A DNA stretch of 64,000 bases from Candidatus Gastranaerophilales bacterium (GCA_944324345.1 CALUVT010000001.1:248001-312000), one strand, 5' to 3'. Positions 48,687 through 57,730 are shown, counted from the stretch's first letter. Program-made: numbers and translations. The notes: a model not told the origin generated them from the sequence alone.

Positions 48687-51224
48687 ATGGAAAATATACT
48701 TGATAATCTTAATGCGGAACAGAGAGAGGCCGTACAAACCGTTGAAGGGCCATTGCTTGTATTAGCAGGTGCGGGAAGCGGAAAAACTAAATTACTTACC
48801 TCGAGAATAGCTTATTTAATACAAAATTGTCACGTACGCCCAAGGAATATACTGGCCGTTACATTTACCAATAAAGCTGCAAAGGAGATGAAAGAACGGT
48901 TAGGCAATATTTTAGGTGAAAATACCGTAAAATACATGTGGGTTGGAACTTTTCACGGGATTTGCGGAAGGATTTTGAGAGAAAATATAGAAAATTACAG
49001 TTTCCAGTCTGGGAAAAGATTAGATAAAAATTTTACTATTTATGACGAGGCTGATTCAAACGCGGTTATTAAACAAGCAGTTAAAAAGCTAAACCTTGAC
49101 GATAAAGTTTATGCCCCAAAACTTGTTAAGGCAGTAATCTCAAATGCAAAAAATAAAATGCAGGATGCATATACTTTTGCTACTTTTGCAAGAGACTTCA
49201 AATCTCAAAAAATAGCGGCAATTTATGAAGAATATGAAAATTCCTTAAATAACAACAATGCAATAGATTTTGATGACATGTTGCTTTTGACGGTAAAGCT
49301 TTTGGAACAGTGTAAAGAAGTCCGCCAGCTTTACTACGACAGATTTCAACATATTTTAGTTGATGAATTTCAAGATACCAATATGGCACAGTACAAGCTT
49401 ATTAATATGCTTTATACAAATTTACATTCTGAAATTCCAAAAGAACGCTCACTCTGTGTGGTCGGGGATGTCGATCAATCTATATATAGCTGGCGTGGAG
49501 CAGATTATACGATTATTTTGAATTTCCAAAAGGACTTTAAAAATACAAAGCTTATAAAACTTGAACAAAATTACAGGTCAACTGCCAATATTCTTAATGT
49601 TGCAAACGCAATCATTGAAAATAACACTGAACGTGTTGATAAAGTTCTGTATTCAAATAAAGGTGAAGGTGAGCTTATAGATTACTTTGAGGCACAAGAT
49701 GAAGCTGATGAGGCGAATTTTATTGCAAGTCGTATTAAACAAGATTCCGGAGGGGATTACAATCGTTATGCGGTCCTATATCGTACAAACTCCCAGTCAC
49801 GTGCTATAGAAGAAGCTTGTATGGCTGCTGGTATTCCCTATAAAATTTATGGGGGGCTAAAATTCTATGACCGTAAGGAAATTAAGGATATTATTGCTTA
49901 CTTAAGATTGATATATAATCCCGATGATTCCCAAAGTTTTAGAAGGATAGTTAACGTTCCCAAACGTGCAATCGGTGAAACTACAATAAAAAATCTTGCT
50001 GATTTCGCAGATAAAGAGGACATAAGCCTTTTTGCCGCCTGTCAAAGAATCGAAGAAGCCGGCGAAATTCCTCCCAGAACAAGGGCAAAATTAAAGGATT
50101 TTTCAGAGCTTATTTTGAAATTTAAAGATGCACAAAACTCTTATTCATTACAGGAATTTGTAACCCTTGTTATCGAAAAAACAGGTTACTTGGCAGAATT
50201 ACAGATGCAGAATACCCCTGAAAGTGAAGCAGATATTGAAAACTTGCAGGAATTAGTCAACGTTGCGGGTGAATTTATTCCTGAAGAACTTGATAATGTT
50301 TTGGGAGAATTTTTGCAGCAGGTTGCTTTGGTTTCCGATACCGATGCATTAGAAAATATTAGTAATAACGTAACTTTGATGACATTACATTCGGCAAAGG
50401 GCCTGGAATTTCCTGTCGTATTTCTTGCCGGTTGTGATGAGGGAGTTTTTCCTCACCAGAGAACTTTCAACAATCCTTCAGAATTAGAAGAAGAAAGACG
50501 TTTGATGTATGTTGGGGTAACTCGTGCTGAGGAAAAATTGTACCTTACATCTGCAAAAAGGCGTCAAATGTGGGGAGAATATAAGTATTACAATCCATCA
50601 AGATTTATTGATGAAATTCCTCACCAATTGTTAAATTCAATAGGTTTTGAAGGTTCTACAAGCGGAACTTCGACATTCCAAAATGCTGTTTCAAAGGCAA
50701 AAACTGGTAAGTCAGATTTTTCATATTCTGCAGCTCAAGCAGACAGTTACGGGTTTATAAAACCTTCAACAGGCTTTGGGAAAGGGTTTGTTGCCCCAAC
50801 TCGCGGTCTGGCTATAGGAAATTCCAAATCTGACAGAGAACGTCAAAATTCGAGTTATTATGACAAACCTCAAAGGACTCCTTCCCGTACAATTCTTGTT
50901 AAATCAAAAGAAAACAAACAGCGTGATGAAGAAAAGGTAAGAGAATTTTTTAAAGATAACGCAATAAAAAGAATGTTGGAAGAAAAAAGACAGAAAGAAC
51001 GCCAACAGCAGCAATTTGAAGAAGAAAGACAAAAGAGAATGGAAATGTCTGCTCCTATTGAATATGTTTTTAACGAGGGGGAAAGAGTTTTCCATGATAA
51101 ATTGGGTATAGGGCACATAAAAGAAGTTACTCAAATAGGTGATAGTATGATGTATACCATAGATTTTGGCAGACAGGGGATAAAAGCTATGGATGCAGCG
51201 TATGCAAAATTAAAAAAGTTTTAA
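48687..51224 (+). CDS. pcrA: ATP-dependent DNA helicase PcrA/UvrD
   Basis: An 845-residue superfamily 1A helicase. Walker A AGAGSGKT at 27-34, motif II VDEFQDTN, QNYRS and TLHSAKGLEFPVVF, then VGVTRAEEKLYLT. The C-terminal linker is Gln/Arg-rich and ends in a Tudor-like domain (GERVFHDKLGIGHIKEV), as in PcrA. It clears proteins from DNA and acts in excision repair. I start it at ATG 48687, 12 nt after the TTG at 48675, with GGGAAGGG just upstream. Confidence 0.94.
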   Translation: MENILDNLNAEQREAVQTVEGPLLVLAGAGSGKTKLLTSRIAYLIQNCHVRPRNILAVTFTNKAAKEMKERLGNILGENTVKYMWVGTFHGICGRILRENIENYSFQSGKRLDKNFTIYDEADSNAVIKQAVKKLNLDDKVYAPKLVKAVISNAKNKMQDAYTFATFARDFKSQKIAAIYEEYENSLNNNNAIDFDDMLLLTVKLLEQCKEVRQLYYDRFQHILVDEFQDTNMAQYKLINMLYTNLHSEIPKERSLCVVGDVDQSIYSWRGADYTIILNFQKDFKNTKLIKLEQNYRSTANILNVANAIIENNTERVDKVLYSNKGEGELIDYFEAQDEADEANFIASRIKQDSGGDYNRYAVLYRTNSQSRAIEEACMAAGIPYKIYGGLKFYDRKEIKDIIAYLRLIYNPDDSQSFRRIVNVPKRAIGETTIKNLADFADKEDISLFAACQRIEEAGEIPPRTRAKLKDFSELILKFKDAQNSYSLQEFVTLVIEKTGYLAELQMQNTPESEADIENLQELVNVAGEFIPEELDNVLGEFLQQVALVSDTDALENISNNVTLMTLHSAKGLEFPVVFLAGCDEGVFPHQRTFNNPSELEEERRLMYVGVTRAEEKLYLTSAKRRQMWGEYKYYNPSRFIDEIPHQLLNSIGFEGSTSGTSTFQNAVSKAKTGKSDFSYSAAQADSYGFIKPSTGFGKGFVAPTRGLAIGNSKSDRERQNSSYYDKPQRTPSRTILVKSKENKQRDEEKVREFFKDNAIKRMLEEKRQKERQQQQFEEERQKRMEMSAPIEYVFNEGERVFHDKLGIGHIKEVTQIGDSMMYTIDFGRQGIKAMDAAYAKLKKF

Positions 51225-51230
51225 AGAAAT

Positions 51231-51620
51231 ATGAAAAAAAGAATTTTGATTGTGGATGATTCAAGCAGGTGGGTTCTTTACCATAAAGATGCAGTGAGAG
51301 AGATTTTTGGAGGAGAAGCTGAAATAGATACTGCTTCATCTGCCAAGGAAGGTGTAGAAAGGTTGATGTCTTCAATTGATTGCCCTTATGATTTTATTTT
51401 TACTGATATGCAGATGGAATCTGATTTTTTACCTTTTTATGCCGGAGAATGGTTTATAAAGCAAATAAAATTTTTTAACGAATACAAAAATACAAAAATT
51501 ATAATTATCTCTGCAACCTCTAATATAAGACAAATTGCGGAAAAATATTCCGTTGATTACATCCCAAAATATAGGTGTAATGATTTAAAAGAATATTGTA
51601 ACAAATTATTAAATTCTTAA
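51231..51620 (+). CDS. Stand-alone response-regulator receiver
   Basis: A 129-residue CheY-like receiver. The acidic pair is D9-D10 (VDDSS), the phospho-acceptor Asp sits in FTDMQM near residue 59, the Thr/Ser of IIISATS and the Lys of YIPKYR are in place. No output domain. It follows pcrA by 6 bp. It is a candidate partner for the orphan kinase at 28822, though no link is shown. Confidence 0.8.
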   Translation: MKKRILIVDDSSRWVLYHKDAVREIFGGEAEIDTASSAKEGVERLMSSIDCPYDFIFTDMQMESDFLPFYAGEWFIKQIKFFNEYKNTKIIIISATSNIRQIAEKYSVDYIPKYRCNDLKEYCNKLLNS

Positions 51621-51721
51621 TTGAATTTTTAAAGTTTAGGCTAAAAGTTTCCGATACATAAATTGTTGAAAGGTTAGATAAGAATTCAAGTTATAGTCAA
51701 AAAAAGGAGGCGTAAGAATTT

Positions 51722-51856
51722 ATGTACGGATATATATCTTGGCCCGGAGTATACAGTTTTAAAGAAGAAATCGGAATGTTTATGGAGTATCTAAGAGAAC
51801 AGATTGATGAAATTATGAAAAAGATTGAAGAGACAGAAGATGCAATTGCAAAATAG
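51722..51856 (+). CDS. 44-residue small protein
   Basis: A short frame with an exceptionally good ribosome-binding site (AAAAAGGAGG, about 10 nt before the ATG). The product begins MYGYISWPGVYSFKEE and continues as an amphipathic, acidic helix (EYLREQIDEIMKKIEETED). It stands in the 305-bp gap between the receiver and clpB and is followed by a terminator, so it looks like a real monocistronic small gene. No known family comes to mind. Confidence 0.65.
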   Translation: MYGYISWPGVYSFKEEIGMFMEYLREQIDEIMKKIEETEDAIAK

Positions 51857-51890
51857 CAATTGTGAAGCATAGAAGTTGATTAGGATTTGT

Positions 51891-51917
51891 AAAGCCGGTA
51901 TTATATATACCGGCTTT
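51891..51917 (+). terminator. Intrinsic terminator of the 44-residue gene
   Basis: AAAGCCGGTA (51891-51900) pairs with TACCGGCTTT (51908-51917) around a 7-nt loop, with TTGTTTTTTT following on the plus strand. It also lies just past the clpB stop on the other strand. Confidence 0.82.
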
Positions 51918-51925
51918 TTGTTTTT

Positions 51926-54562
51926 TTAAATTTTTTTAAATGTAAGTTTGTTGTTTTCACAATCTATTTTGATTTTGTCATCTTTTTTAAATTCTCCTTC
52001 AAGAATTTTCATAGAAAGAGGAATTTCAACGAGTTGTCTTATGACGCGTTTTAATGGTCTTGCTCCAAAAAGCGGTTCATAACCCTCGTTTGCAAGATAA
52101 TTTTTTGCATCATCGGACAATTCAAGTTCAATATTTTGTTCTAGTAAGCGTTTTTGTAACGAACTTATTTGGATATTGACAATGCTTTTTAATTCTTCCA
52201 AAGTCAAAGGTTTGAACATTATAATTTCATCAATTCTGTTAAGAAATTCAGGTTTGAATTTTTCTCTAAGAGATTTGTTCAATCTTTCTTTTTTTTCTTC
52301 TTCAGAAAGACTTTCATCAAGAATAATTTCGCTGCCAAGGTTGCTTGTCATAATTATGACTGTATTTTTAAAGTCAACAAGTCTGCCCTGTCCATCTGTC
52401 AAACGCCCGTCATCAAACATTTGAAGCATAAGATTAAAAATATCCGGATGTGCTTTTTCAACTTCATCAAAAAGTATTACCGAATACGGTTTTCGTCGGA
52501 CAGCTTCTGTTAACTGCCCGCCTTCTTCATATCCGATGTAGCCTGCAGTTGTTCCGACAAGACGTGAGGTTGCAGATTTTTCCATAAATTCAGACATATC
52601 AATTCTGACAAGAGCATCTTCATCATCAAATAAGATATCGGCAAGAGTTTTACCAAGTTCAGTCTTCCCGACTCCGGTAGGACCAAGGAAGAAGAATGTA
52701 CCTATAGGACGTTTTGGATCTCTTAGCCCCGAACGTGAGAGGCGAATTGCATTGGCAATTTTTGTTACGGCTTCATCTTGACCTACAACACGCTTGTGCA
52801 TAACTTCTTCCATGCCGATTAATTTTTTTGACTCGTCTTCCATTAACTTGTTTACAGGTATGCCTGTCCATTTTGCAACGATTGATGCAATATCATCCTC
52901 ATCAACTTCTTCTTTTATCAGCCTTTTTTTGCCTGCTTGGCTTTGTATTGTCTTAAGCTTCTTTTCCATATCAAGCATTTGGCTGTATTTTAATTCTAAA
53001 GAAGCGGTCATTGTCGGATTTTTCTTCGACATTTCGATTTGTGATTTTAGTTTTTCGATATTACGTTTTACTGCTGCTGTTGAATCTATTACCTTTTTTT
53101 CATTTAGCCACTGCTCTTTTAGTTTATTTATTTTGGCATCTATGTCAGATATTTTTTTGCTTATCTTATCTACTTTCTTTAGTGCGTCTTGAGAACCGTC
53201 TTTTTCCAAAGCTTTTTTGTTCATCTCAAGTTGCATTTTTTCTCGAATAAATACATCTATTTCTTCCGGCATGGTGTCAATTTCTATTCTTAATGCAGAT
53301 GCCGCTTCATCCAGCAAGTCAATTGCCTTATCCGGAAGATGTCTGTCTGTGATGTATCTGTGAGAAAGTTTGACAGCCGCAATTATTGCACTATCCATAA
53401 TTTTTATGCCATGATAACCCTCATATTTATCTTTTAACCCTCTTAGAATACTTATCGTGGTTTCTACTGAAGGCTCATCAGCTACAACCGGTTGAAAACG
53501 CCGTTCCATAGCTTTGTCTTTTTCTATGTATTTTCTGTATTCATCTATGGTGGTGGCTCCAATTACCCTTATTCCGCCTCTTGCTAACATGGGTTTTAGC
53601 AAATTCCCGGCATCTGCTCCACCCTCTGATGATCCGGCTCCCATGATTGTGTGGATTTCATCTATAAAAAGAATTAAGTCAGCTGATTTATCTTCAATTG
53701 CTTTCAAAACGGATTTCAAGCGTTCTTCAAATTCTCCTCTATATGAAGCACCGGCAAGCATTGCACCTAAGTCAAGTGCAAGAATTTTATCGTTTTTTAG
53801 GCTTTCTGGGACATCGCCTGATACTATTCTTTGTGCCAAACCTTCAATAATAGCGGTTTTGCCCACGCCTGGTTCTCCGATTATGACGGGGTTATTTTTT
53901 GAACGCCTGTTTAAAATCTGTATTGTACGTCGAATTTCATCATCTCGACCTATAACAGGGTCCAGTTTGTTGTTTTTGGCACATTCGGTTAAGTCTGTTG
54001 TGTATTTTTCTAATGCGTCATTGGTTTTACTGTTTTTTATATCTGATTTTATACCTTTGTTTGAAGTATTTGATGAATTTTCGGATGGTGAGGATTCTGT
54101 AGTTTGTGTTTCTTCGAGATTTACTATATTATTTACCTCTTCCGTCATCTTTTCATAAAGTTCAAGTCTGTTTATACCACTTTGTTCCCACAGATAATTT
54201 AGAGTTTTGTTATCCATTCTAAACAAGGCTAGAAACAGGTGCTCTATACTTATTTGTTCGTCGCTTCTTTTTTCGGCTTCTTCATTTGCCAAATTCATCA
54301 TTGCTACTGTTTCCGGAGCAAATCGTACATCAGAAAATTTCCCTCTGGCATAGTATGAACGTTTGGAAAGGTAGTTGTTTAGTCTTTCTACAATTTGCGG
54401 ATTGTCAACTCCTACACGCTCAAGCAGAATTTTGGGTAATTCATTTTGATCCAGCATTAAAGCAAGCATTATGTGCTCGGGTGAAAGTTCTGCAAAATTT
54501 CTGGCTACAACAATAGATTTTGCGGATTTGATAATTGCTTGAACATGGTCTGTAAGTAACAT
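51926..54562 (-). CDS. clpB: Chaperone ClpB
   Basis: An 878-residue Hsp100 disaggregase. A Clp N-domain repeat region (1-150), NBD1 with Walker A GEPGVGKT near 229, the coiled-coil M domain (~410-520) and NBD2 with GPTGVGKT near 625 are all present. The long M domain separates it from ClpA/ClpC, and there is no ClpP-binding loop. It acts with DnaK on aggregated proteins. A TTGATT-17-TATAAT promoter lies upstream, and AGAAGGGAT precedes the ATG. No CIRCE element was seen. Confidence 0.94.
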   Translation of the reverse strand: MLLTDHVQAIIKSAKSIVVARNFAELSPEHIMLALMLDQNELPKILLERVGVDNPQIVERLNNYLSKRSYYARGKFSDVRFAPETVAMMNLANEEAEKRSDEQISIEHLFLALFRMDNKTLNYLWEQSGINRLELYEKMTEEVNNIVNLEETQTTESSPSENSSNTSNKGIKSDIKNSKTNDALEKYTTDLTECAKNNKLDPVIGRDDEIRRTIQILNRRSKNNPVIIGEPGVGKTAIIEGLAQRIVSGDVPESLKNDKILALDLGAMLAGASYRGEFEERLKSVLKAIEDKSADLILFIDEIHTIMGAGSSEGGADAGNLLKPMLARGGIRVIGATTIDEYRKYIEKDKAMERRFQPVVADEPSVETTISILRGLKDKYEGYHGIKIMDSAIIAAVKLSHRYITDRHLPDKAIDLLDEAASALRIEIDTMPEEIDVFIREKMQLEMNKKALEKDGSQDALKKVDKISKKISDIDAKINKLKEQWLNEKKVIDSTAAVKRNIEKLKSQIEMSKKNPTMTASLELKYSQMLDMEKKLKTIQSQAGKKRLIKEEVDEDDIASIVAKWTGIPVNKLMEDESKKLIGMEEVMHKRVVGQDEAVTKIANAIRLSRSGLRDPKRPIGTFFFLGPTGVGKTELGKTLADILFDDEDALVRIDMSEFMEKSATSRLVGTTAGYIGYEEGGQLTEAVRRKPYSVILFDEVEKAHPDIFNLMLQMFDDGRLTDGQGRLVDFKNTVIIMTSNLGSEIILDESLSEEEKKERLNKSLREKFKPEFLNRIDEIIMFKPLTLEELKSIVNIQISSLQKRLLEQNIELELSDDAKNYLANEGYEPLFGARPLKRVIRQLVEIPLSMKILEGEFKKDDKIKIDCENNKLTFKKI

Positions 54563-54616
54563 TTTTATATCCCTTCTCGTACGTGATTGAACGTTTCAAA
54601 ACCTCTTTACTAACCA

Positions 54617-54645
54617 ATTATACAATTGCTTATATTTAAAATCAA
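54617..54645 (-). promoter_or_regulatory. clpB promoter
   Basis: On the minus strand TTGATT (54640-54645), a 17-bp spacer and TATAAT (54617-54622) lie 54 bp before the clpB ATG. This gene has a normal leader with a Shine-Dalgarno. Confidence 0.65.
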
Positions 54646-54659
54646 AATGTTTAGATAAA

Positions 54660-54878
54660 TTAAAATGAAAAAGTAAACAGTTCTCTAATTTCTACTCCCA
54701 GGGCTCCAGCTATTGCAAGTAGTTTTTCTAAAGTCGGATTTGCTTCGCCTCTTTCGATTTGCCCCATATAGATCTCGCTTATGTCTATTTTTTCTGCGAA
54801 TTTTTCTTGAGAATAGCGTTTACTTTTTCTCAGGTACGCAATTTTGGCACCAAGTTTTTTGTAAGCGTTGTTATTCAT
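54660..54878 (-). CDS. Small XRE-family HTH regulator
   Basis: A 72-residue protein that is all HTH: LGAKIAYLRKSKRYSQEKFAEKI, then ISEIYMGQIERGEANPTLEKLL. It should bind DNA as a dimer; target unknown. The start is ATG 54878 with a TATAAT (minus, 54887-54892) 8 nt upstream and no Shine-Dalgarno; a GTG at 54881 adds one residue. It is divergent from the small LuxR-type gene. Confidence 0.85.
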   Translation of the reverse strand: MNNNAYKKLGAKIAYLRKSKRYSQEKFAEKIDISEIYMGQIERGEANPTLEKLLAIAGALGVEIRELFTFSF

Positions 54879-54978
54879 CACATTTTATTATAAATTCTTG
54901 ACTAAATATTTACTAAATGATACTAATATGGTTATATATGTTCACAGTATATTTTTATTAGCTAAAAGGAAGTAATTT

Positions 54979-55200
54979 ATGGCTTACAGTAAAAGTATAA
55001 AATTCAAAGATATTGAAAAAGAGATTATTGAGTTGCTCAAGTATGGTTACACGAATGCTAAGATTGCCGAAACTTTACATGTAAGTAGTCATACTGTTAA
55101 ATATTATGTAGCATCTATTATTAATAAATTGGGTGCTGTGAATCGAATAAATGCTGTCTTTTTACTTGCAGCAGGAGGGTATTTTAAAGAGATTGAATAA
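54979..55200 (+). CDS. Small LuxR-type HTH protein
   Basis: A 73-residue protein consisting of a LuxR/GerE HTH only: IEKEIIELLKYGYTNAKIAETLHVSSHTVKYYVASIINKLGAVNRINAV. No receiver or sensor domain. AAAAGGAAG precedes the ATG. It overlaps the end of the convergent LdpA gene by 17 bp. It may pair with a separate sensor or with the lone receiver at 51231. Confidence 0.85.
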   Translation: MAYSKSIKFKDIEKEIIELLKYGYTNAKIAETLHVSSHTVKYYVASIINKLGAVNRINAVFLLAAGGYFKEIE

Positions 55201-56113
55201 GGCTTTTGGCAATATTTACAGCTTCATTAAAAATGTATTGATTTCTTAAAAAATCTTCTCTTTCCAAATATCTGCTGACTATTTTTCTTGCAAAACTGCC
55301 TATTGCTATTCCGTTGTAGTTAATATTACACATTTTTGCAAGTTCTGCTGTTTTGGAATTTGTTCCGCCGGATAGCATAATATAGACGGGTAATTTTGCA
55401 TTTTGAACAATTTCTGCCGTTGCAACTGCTTGCAATGTCGTTTTGTAATCGTCTTTCCCACCGCTCATTGGAAAACCGTCAGCTTGGACAATTGTCGTAT
55501 ATGGTTCACGATTTTTTGTCATTTGTATTATAAGCTCAAGCATCTTCTCTTCACTTAAATGACCTCTTGCAGTGCAAATACTTAGCATGCCATTATAGTT
55601 GTTAGTTATAAATGCCCATTTTTGAAGTGCTTCGTCAATATCTTCACTCATACAGTGGAGCTCTATACAATCTATCCCTTTTGAAAATAAGGGGGGTAAA
55701 ACTTCATTCAAATCCTTACTTTCTTCCGTGAATGAGATTGCGTTATGTTTGCAAACTGAGTAACACTTTCCACAACCAATACATCTCGATTGTTTTACTT
55801 TACAATGTTTTATTGTTTTTTGAGGACAAATTTCTTCACATTTATGGCAGGAAATACATTTTTCATAGTTTATTCCGGCTTTTCTAATGTGAGGATCGCC
55901 TTTAATCCCAACACTTACGCACAAATAACCTTCATTGCTGCCTAATCCCCTTTTTGCAGCATCTATAATTTCAGGTTTTGCAGACAAATCAAAAAATTTA
56001 CAACCTGCAGCAGAATAAAGTGCAACAAGCTTTTCAACTTCTGTGGCGTCTTCATTACCTGCTCCACAGACCAGCTTAAAGCATTTGCGGTTTTCGAGGA
56101 GTTCTTTTAACAT
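55184..56113 (-). CDS. LdpA-like iron-sulfur protein
   Basis: A 309-residue protein resembling cyanobacterial LdpA (light-dependent period). The N-terminal region reads KLVCGAGNEDATEVEKLVALYSAAG. Two ferredoxin clusters are present, Cys86/89/92/96 and Cys111/114/117/121. The C-terminal half has the QADGFPMSGG and LSGGTNSKTAELA motifs and GIAIGSFARKIV seen in LdpA. In Synechococcus LdpA senses redox state for the KaiABC clock; that role is unlikely to hold unchanged here. Its ATG shares an A with the stop of the upstream gene (TAATG), so the two are coupled. Confidence 0.75.
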   Translation of the reverse strand: MLKELLENRKCFKLVCGAGNEDATEVEKLVALYSAAGCKFFDLSAKPEIIDAAKRGLGSNEGYLCVSVGIKGDPHIRKAGINYEKCISCHKCEEICPQKTIKHCKVKQSRCIGCGKCYSVCKHNAISFTEESKDLNEVLPPLFSKGIDCIELHCMSEDIDEALQKWAFITNNYNGMLSICTARGHLSEEKMLELIIQMTKNREPYTTIVQADGFPMSGGKDDYKTTLQAVATAEIVQNAKLPVYIMLSGGTNSKTAELAKMCNINYNGIAIGSFARKIVSRYLEREDFLRNQYIFNEAVNIAKSLIQSL

Positions 56114-57288
56114 TAATACACCATGTTATTGTAAATAATTTCTGATGCTTTAACAATAAAATCTTTGCCTAAAGGCGAATTGTGCGGTCTATTCGCAAAA
56201 ATTACGACAATGTATTTTTTGCCGTTTGGAGCAAAAACAATTCCGGCATCACCAAGCATTTTACCTATATCGCCTGTTTTATGAAGGAAAGTAGCTCCAC
56301 TTGGCAAACCTGCAGCAATCAGGCGGTTGTTATGTACGTGTCCCATATAATCAAAAATCTTTTCACGGGATGATGTACTCAAGAAATTCGGGTTATCAAT
56401 ATTATAAAGTATTTGGGCCATATCGCGTGCTGTTGAATGATTTGTGCCTCCAAGGTCCGGAAGCCAAGTTTGAATATATGTATGCTTTAGTCCCCATTCT
56501 CTAATTCCGGAATTTATATCTGTCATTGAACCCAATTCTGCCATAATCATATTTGTTGCAGAATTATCGGATTCTGTTATCATCATTCTTGCAAGTGTGT
56601 CTATTTTGTATTTAGAATTTGCTGCTTTAAATTGTAAGCTGCCTGAACCTTCTGTTCTGTAATATTCTGTCAAAGGCATTTCATCATATATAGTGAGTTG
56701 ATTTTTTTCTATTGAGCGGAATAACTGAACCAAAACAGGAAGTTTTATGATACTTGCTGTTGGGAAGATTTCATCTGCGTTTATATCGACATAATTGCCT
56801 GTTTCGTAATCCCAAACGTATATTGACGGATGAATTGACAGATATGTTGATGCAAGATTTTTTAACTGATTTTCAAGCCCTGCAAGTTCTGTCCCTTCCT
56901 TTAAAGCTGCCATCTCAGGTCTTTTAACTTCTGCACCTTCAAGAGATCTTTGCCCCAAAAACCAATGGTTTGAGATATAGTTAGAGGTTGGGAAAAGCAG
57001 TTGCTGAAAATCCGCTTTAACTTCTTTATAAGGAGTTGGGTTCAACATGAATTTTGATACCCTGTTAAATCCGTATGGCAAAACAGTAAATCCGAGCAAA
57101 GCAACAAACGCAACTGATACAACTCTATGAATAAAATAATTCCGTTGAATTTTCTTTTGATTGGCTTTATGTTTAATCTGCAATGGCTGTACATGTGTTT
57201 GAGAACGCCCATACGAATACTGACTTTGACGCGGGTAAGTGTATTCCTGATACCGATTATTGTATTGTTGACGTGCTAATTCCGGCAT
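56113..57288 (-). CDS. Membrane-anchored class A-type serine hydrolase (PBP/beta-lactamase-like)
   Basis: A 391-residue protein. A polar, Gln/Tyr-rich cytoplasmic N-terminus (~50 residues) leads to one transmembrane helix (~54-72) and a serine hydrolase domain. Motifs: Ser179-I-I-Lys182, Ser240-Asp241-Asn242 and Lys337-Thr-Gly. The class A Glu166 region (ExxLN) reads instead LPDLGGTN, with no Glu. Thus it fits a PBP-like or atypical class A hydrolase more than an active beta-lactamase. GGGGAGG stands about 12 nt before the ATG. It is coupled to the LdpA-like gene. Confidence 0.78.
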   Translation of the reverse strand: MPELARQQYNNRYQEYTYPRQSQYSYGRSQTHVQPLQIKHKANQKKIQRNYFIHRVVSVAFVALLGFTVLPYGFNRVSKFMLNPTPYKEVKADFQQLLFPTSNYISNHWFLGQRSLEGAEVKRPEMAALKEGTELAGLENQLKNLASTYLSIHPSIYVWDYETGNYVDINADEIFPTASIIKLPVLVQLFRSIEKNQLTIYDEMPLTEYYRTEGSGSLQFKAANSKYKIDTLARMMITESDNSATNMIMAELGSMTDINSGIREWGLKHTYIQTWLPDLGGTNHSTARDMAQILYNIDNPNFLSTSSREKIFDYMGHVHNNRLIAAGLPSGATFLHKTGDIGKMLGDAGIVFAPNGKKYIVVIFANRPHNSPLGKDFIVKASEIIYNNMVY

Positions 57289-57418
57289 AAATATTCAATT
57301 CCTCCCCAAGGGATTTTCTCCCAGTAGTATTCATTTTACTTTACATAAAATAAAATGGCAAGTCAGTTTACATTTTTTTAAGTTATAATAAACATAAAAT
57401 TAGTAAGGAGAGTAGCAA

Positions 57419-57730
57419 ATGAGTAACGATTGCGTATTTTGTAAAATTGTTAACGGAGAATTTAACACAGAGTTTGTGTATGAAAATGAATATGTTGTAG
57501 TGTTTAAAGATATTAATCCGAAAGCTCCTATTCATTTACTTGTAGTTCCAAGATTGCATGTAGAATCTTTGAACGAATTGGAAGACAAGAATTTGATGGC
57601 GGAGTTATTGATGGCTGTTAAGGAAACAACCAAAAAAATCGGACTTAAGTCATATAAAACATTGATTAATACAGGAAAAGATGCAGGACAGGAAGTTTTT
57701 CATCTTCATATTCATATATTAGGGAAATAA
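57419..57730 (+). CDS. HIT-family protein (HinT-like)
   Basis: A 103-residue histidine-triad protein with CVFCKIVNGE at the start and the catalytic HLHIHIL at the end; DINPKAPIHLLVVPR lies between. It hydrolyses purine nucleoside phosphoramidates. AAGGAGAG precedes the ATG and a TATAAT lies about 28 bp upstream. Possibly co-transcribed with speE. Confidence 0.93.
   Translation: MSNDCVFCKIVNGEFNTEFVYENEYVVVFKDINPKAPIHLLVVPRLHVESLNELEDKNLMAELLMAVKETTKKIGLKSYKTLINTGKDAGQEVFHLHIHILGK

Noticed and set aside
53514-54158. 214-codon plus-strand frame
   Set aside because: Fully antisense to clpB NBD1, with Ser/Pro/Phe-rich composition typical of antisense frames and no ribosome-binding site.
56113-57288. 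Calling this a functional beta-lactamase resistance gene
   Set aside because: The Glu166-type motif needed for deacylation in class A enzymes is not found.
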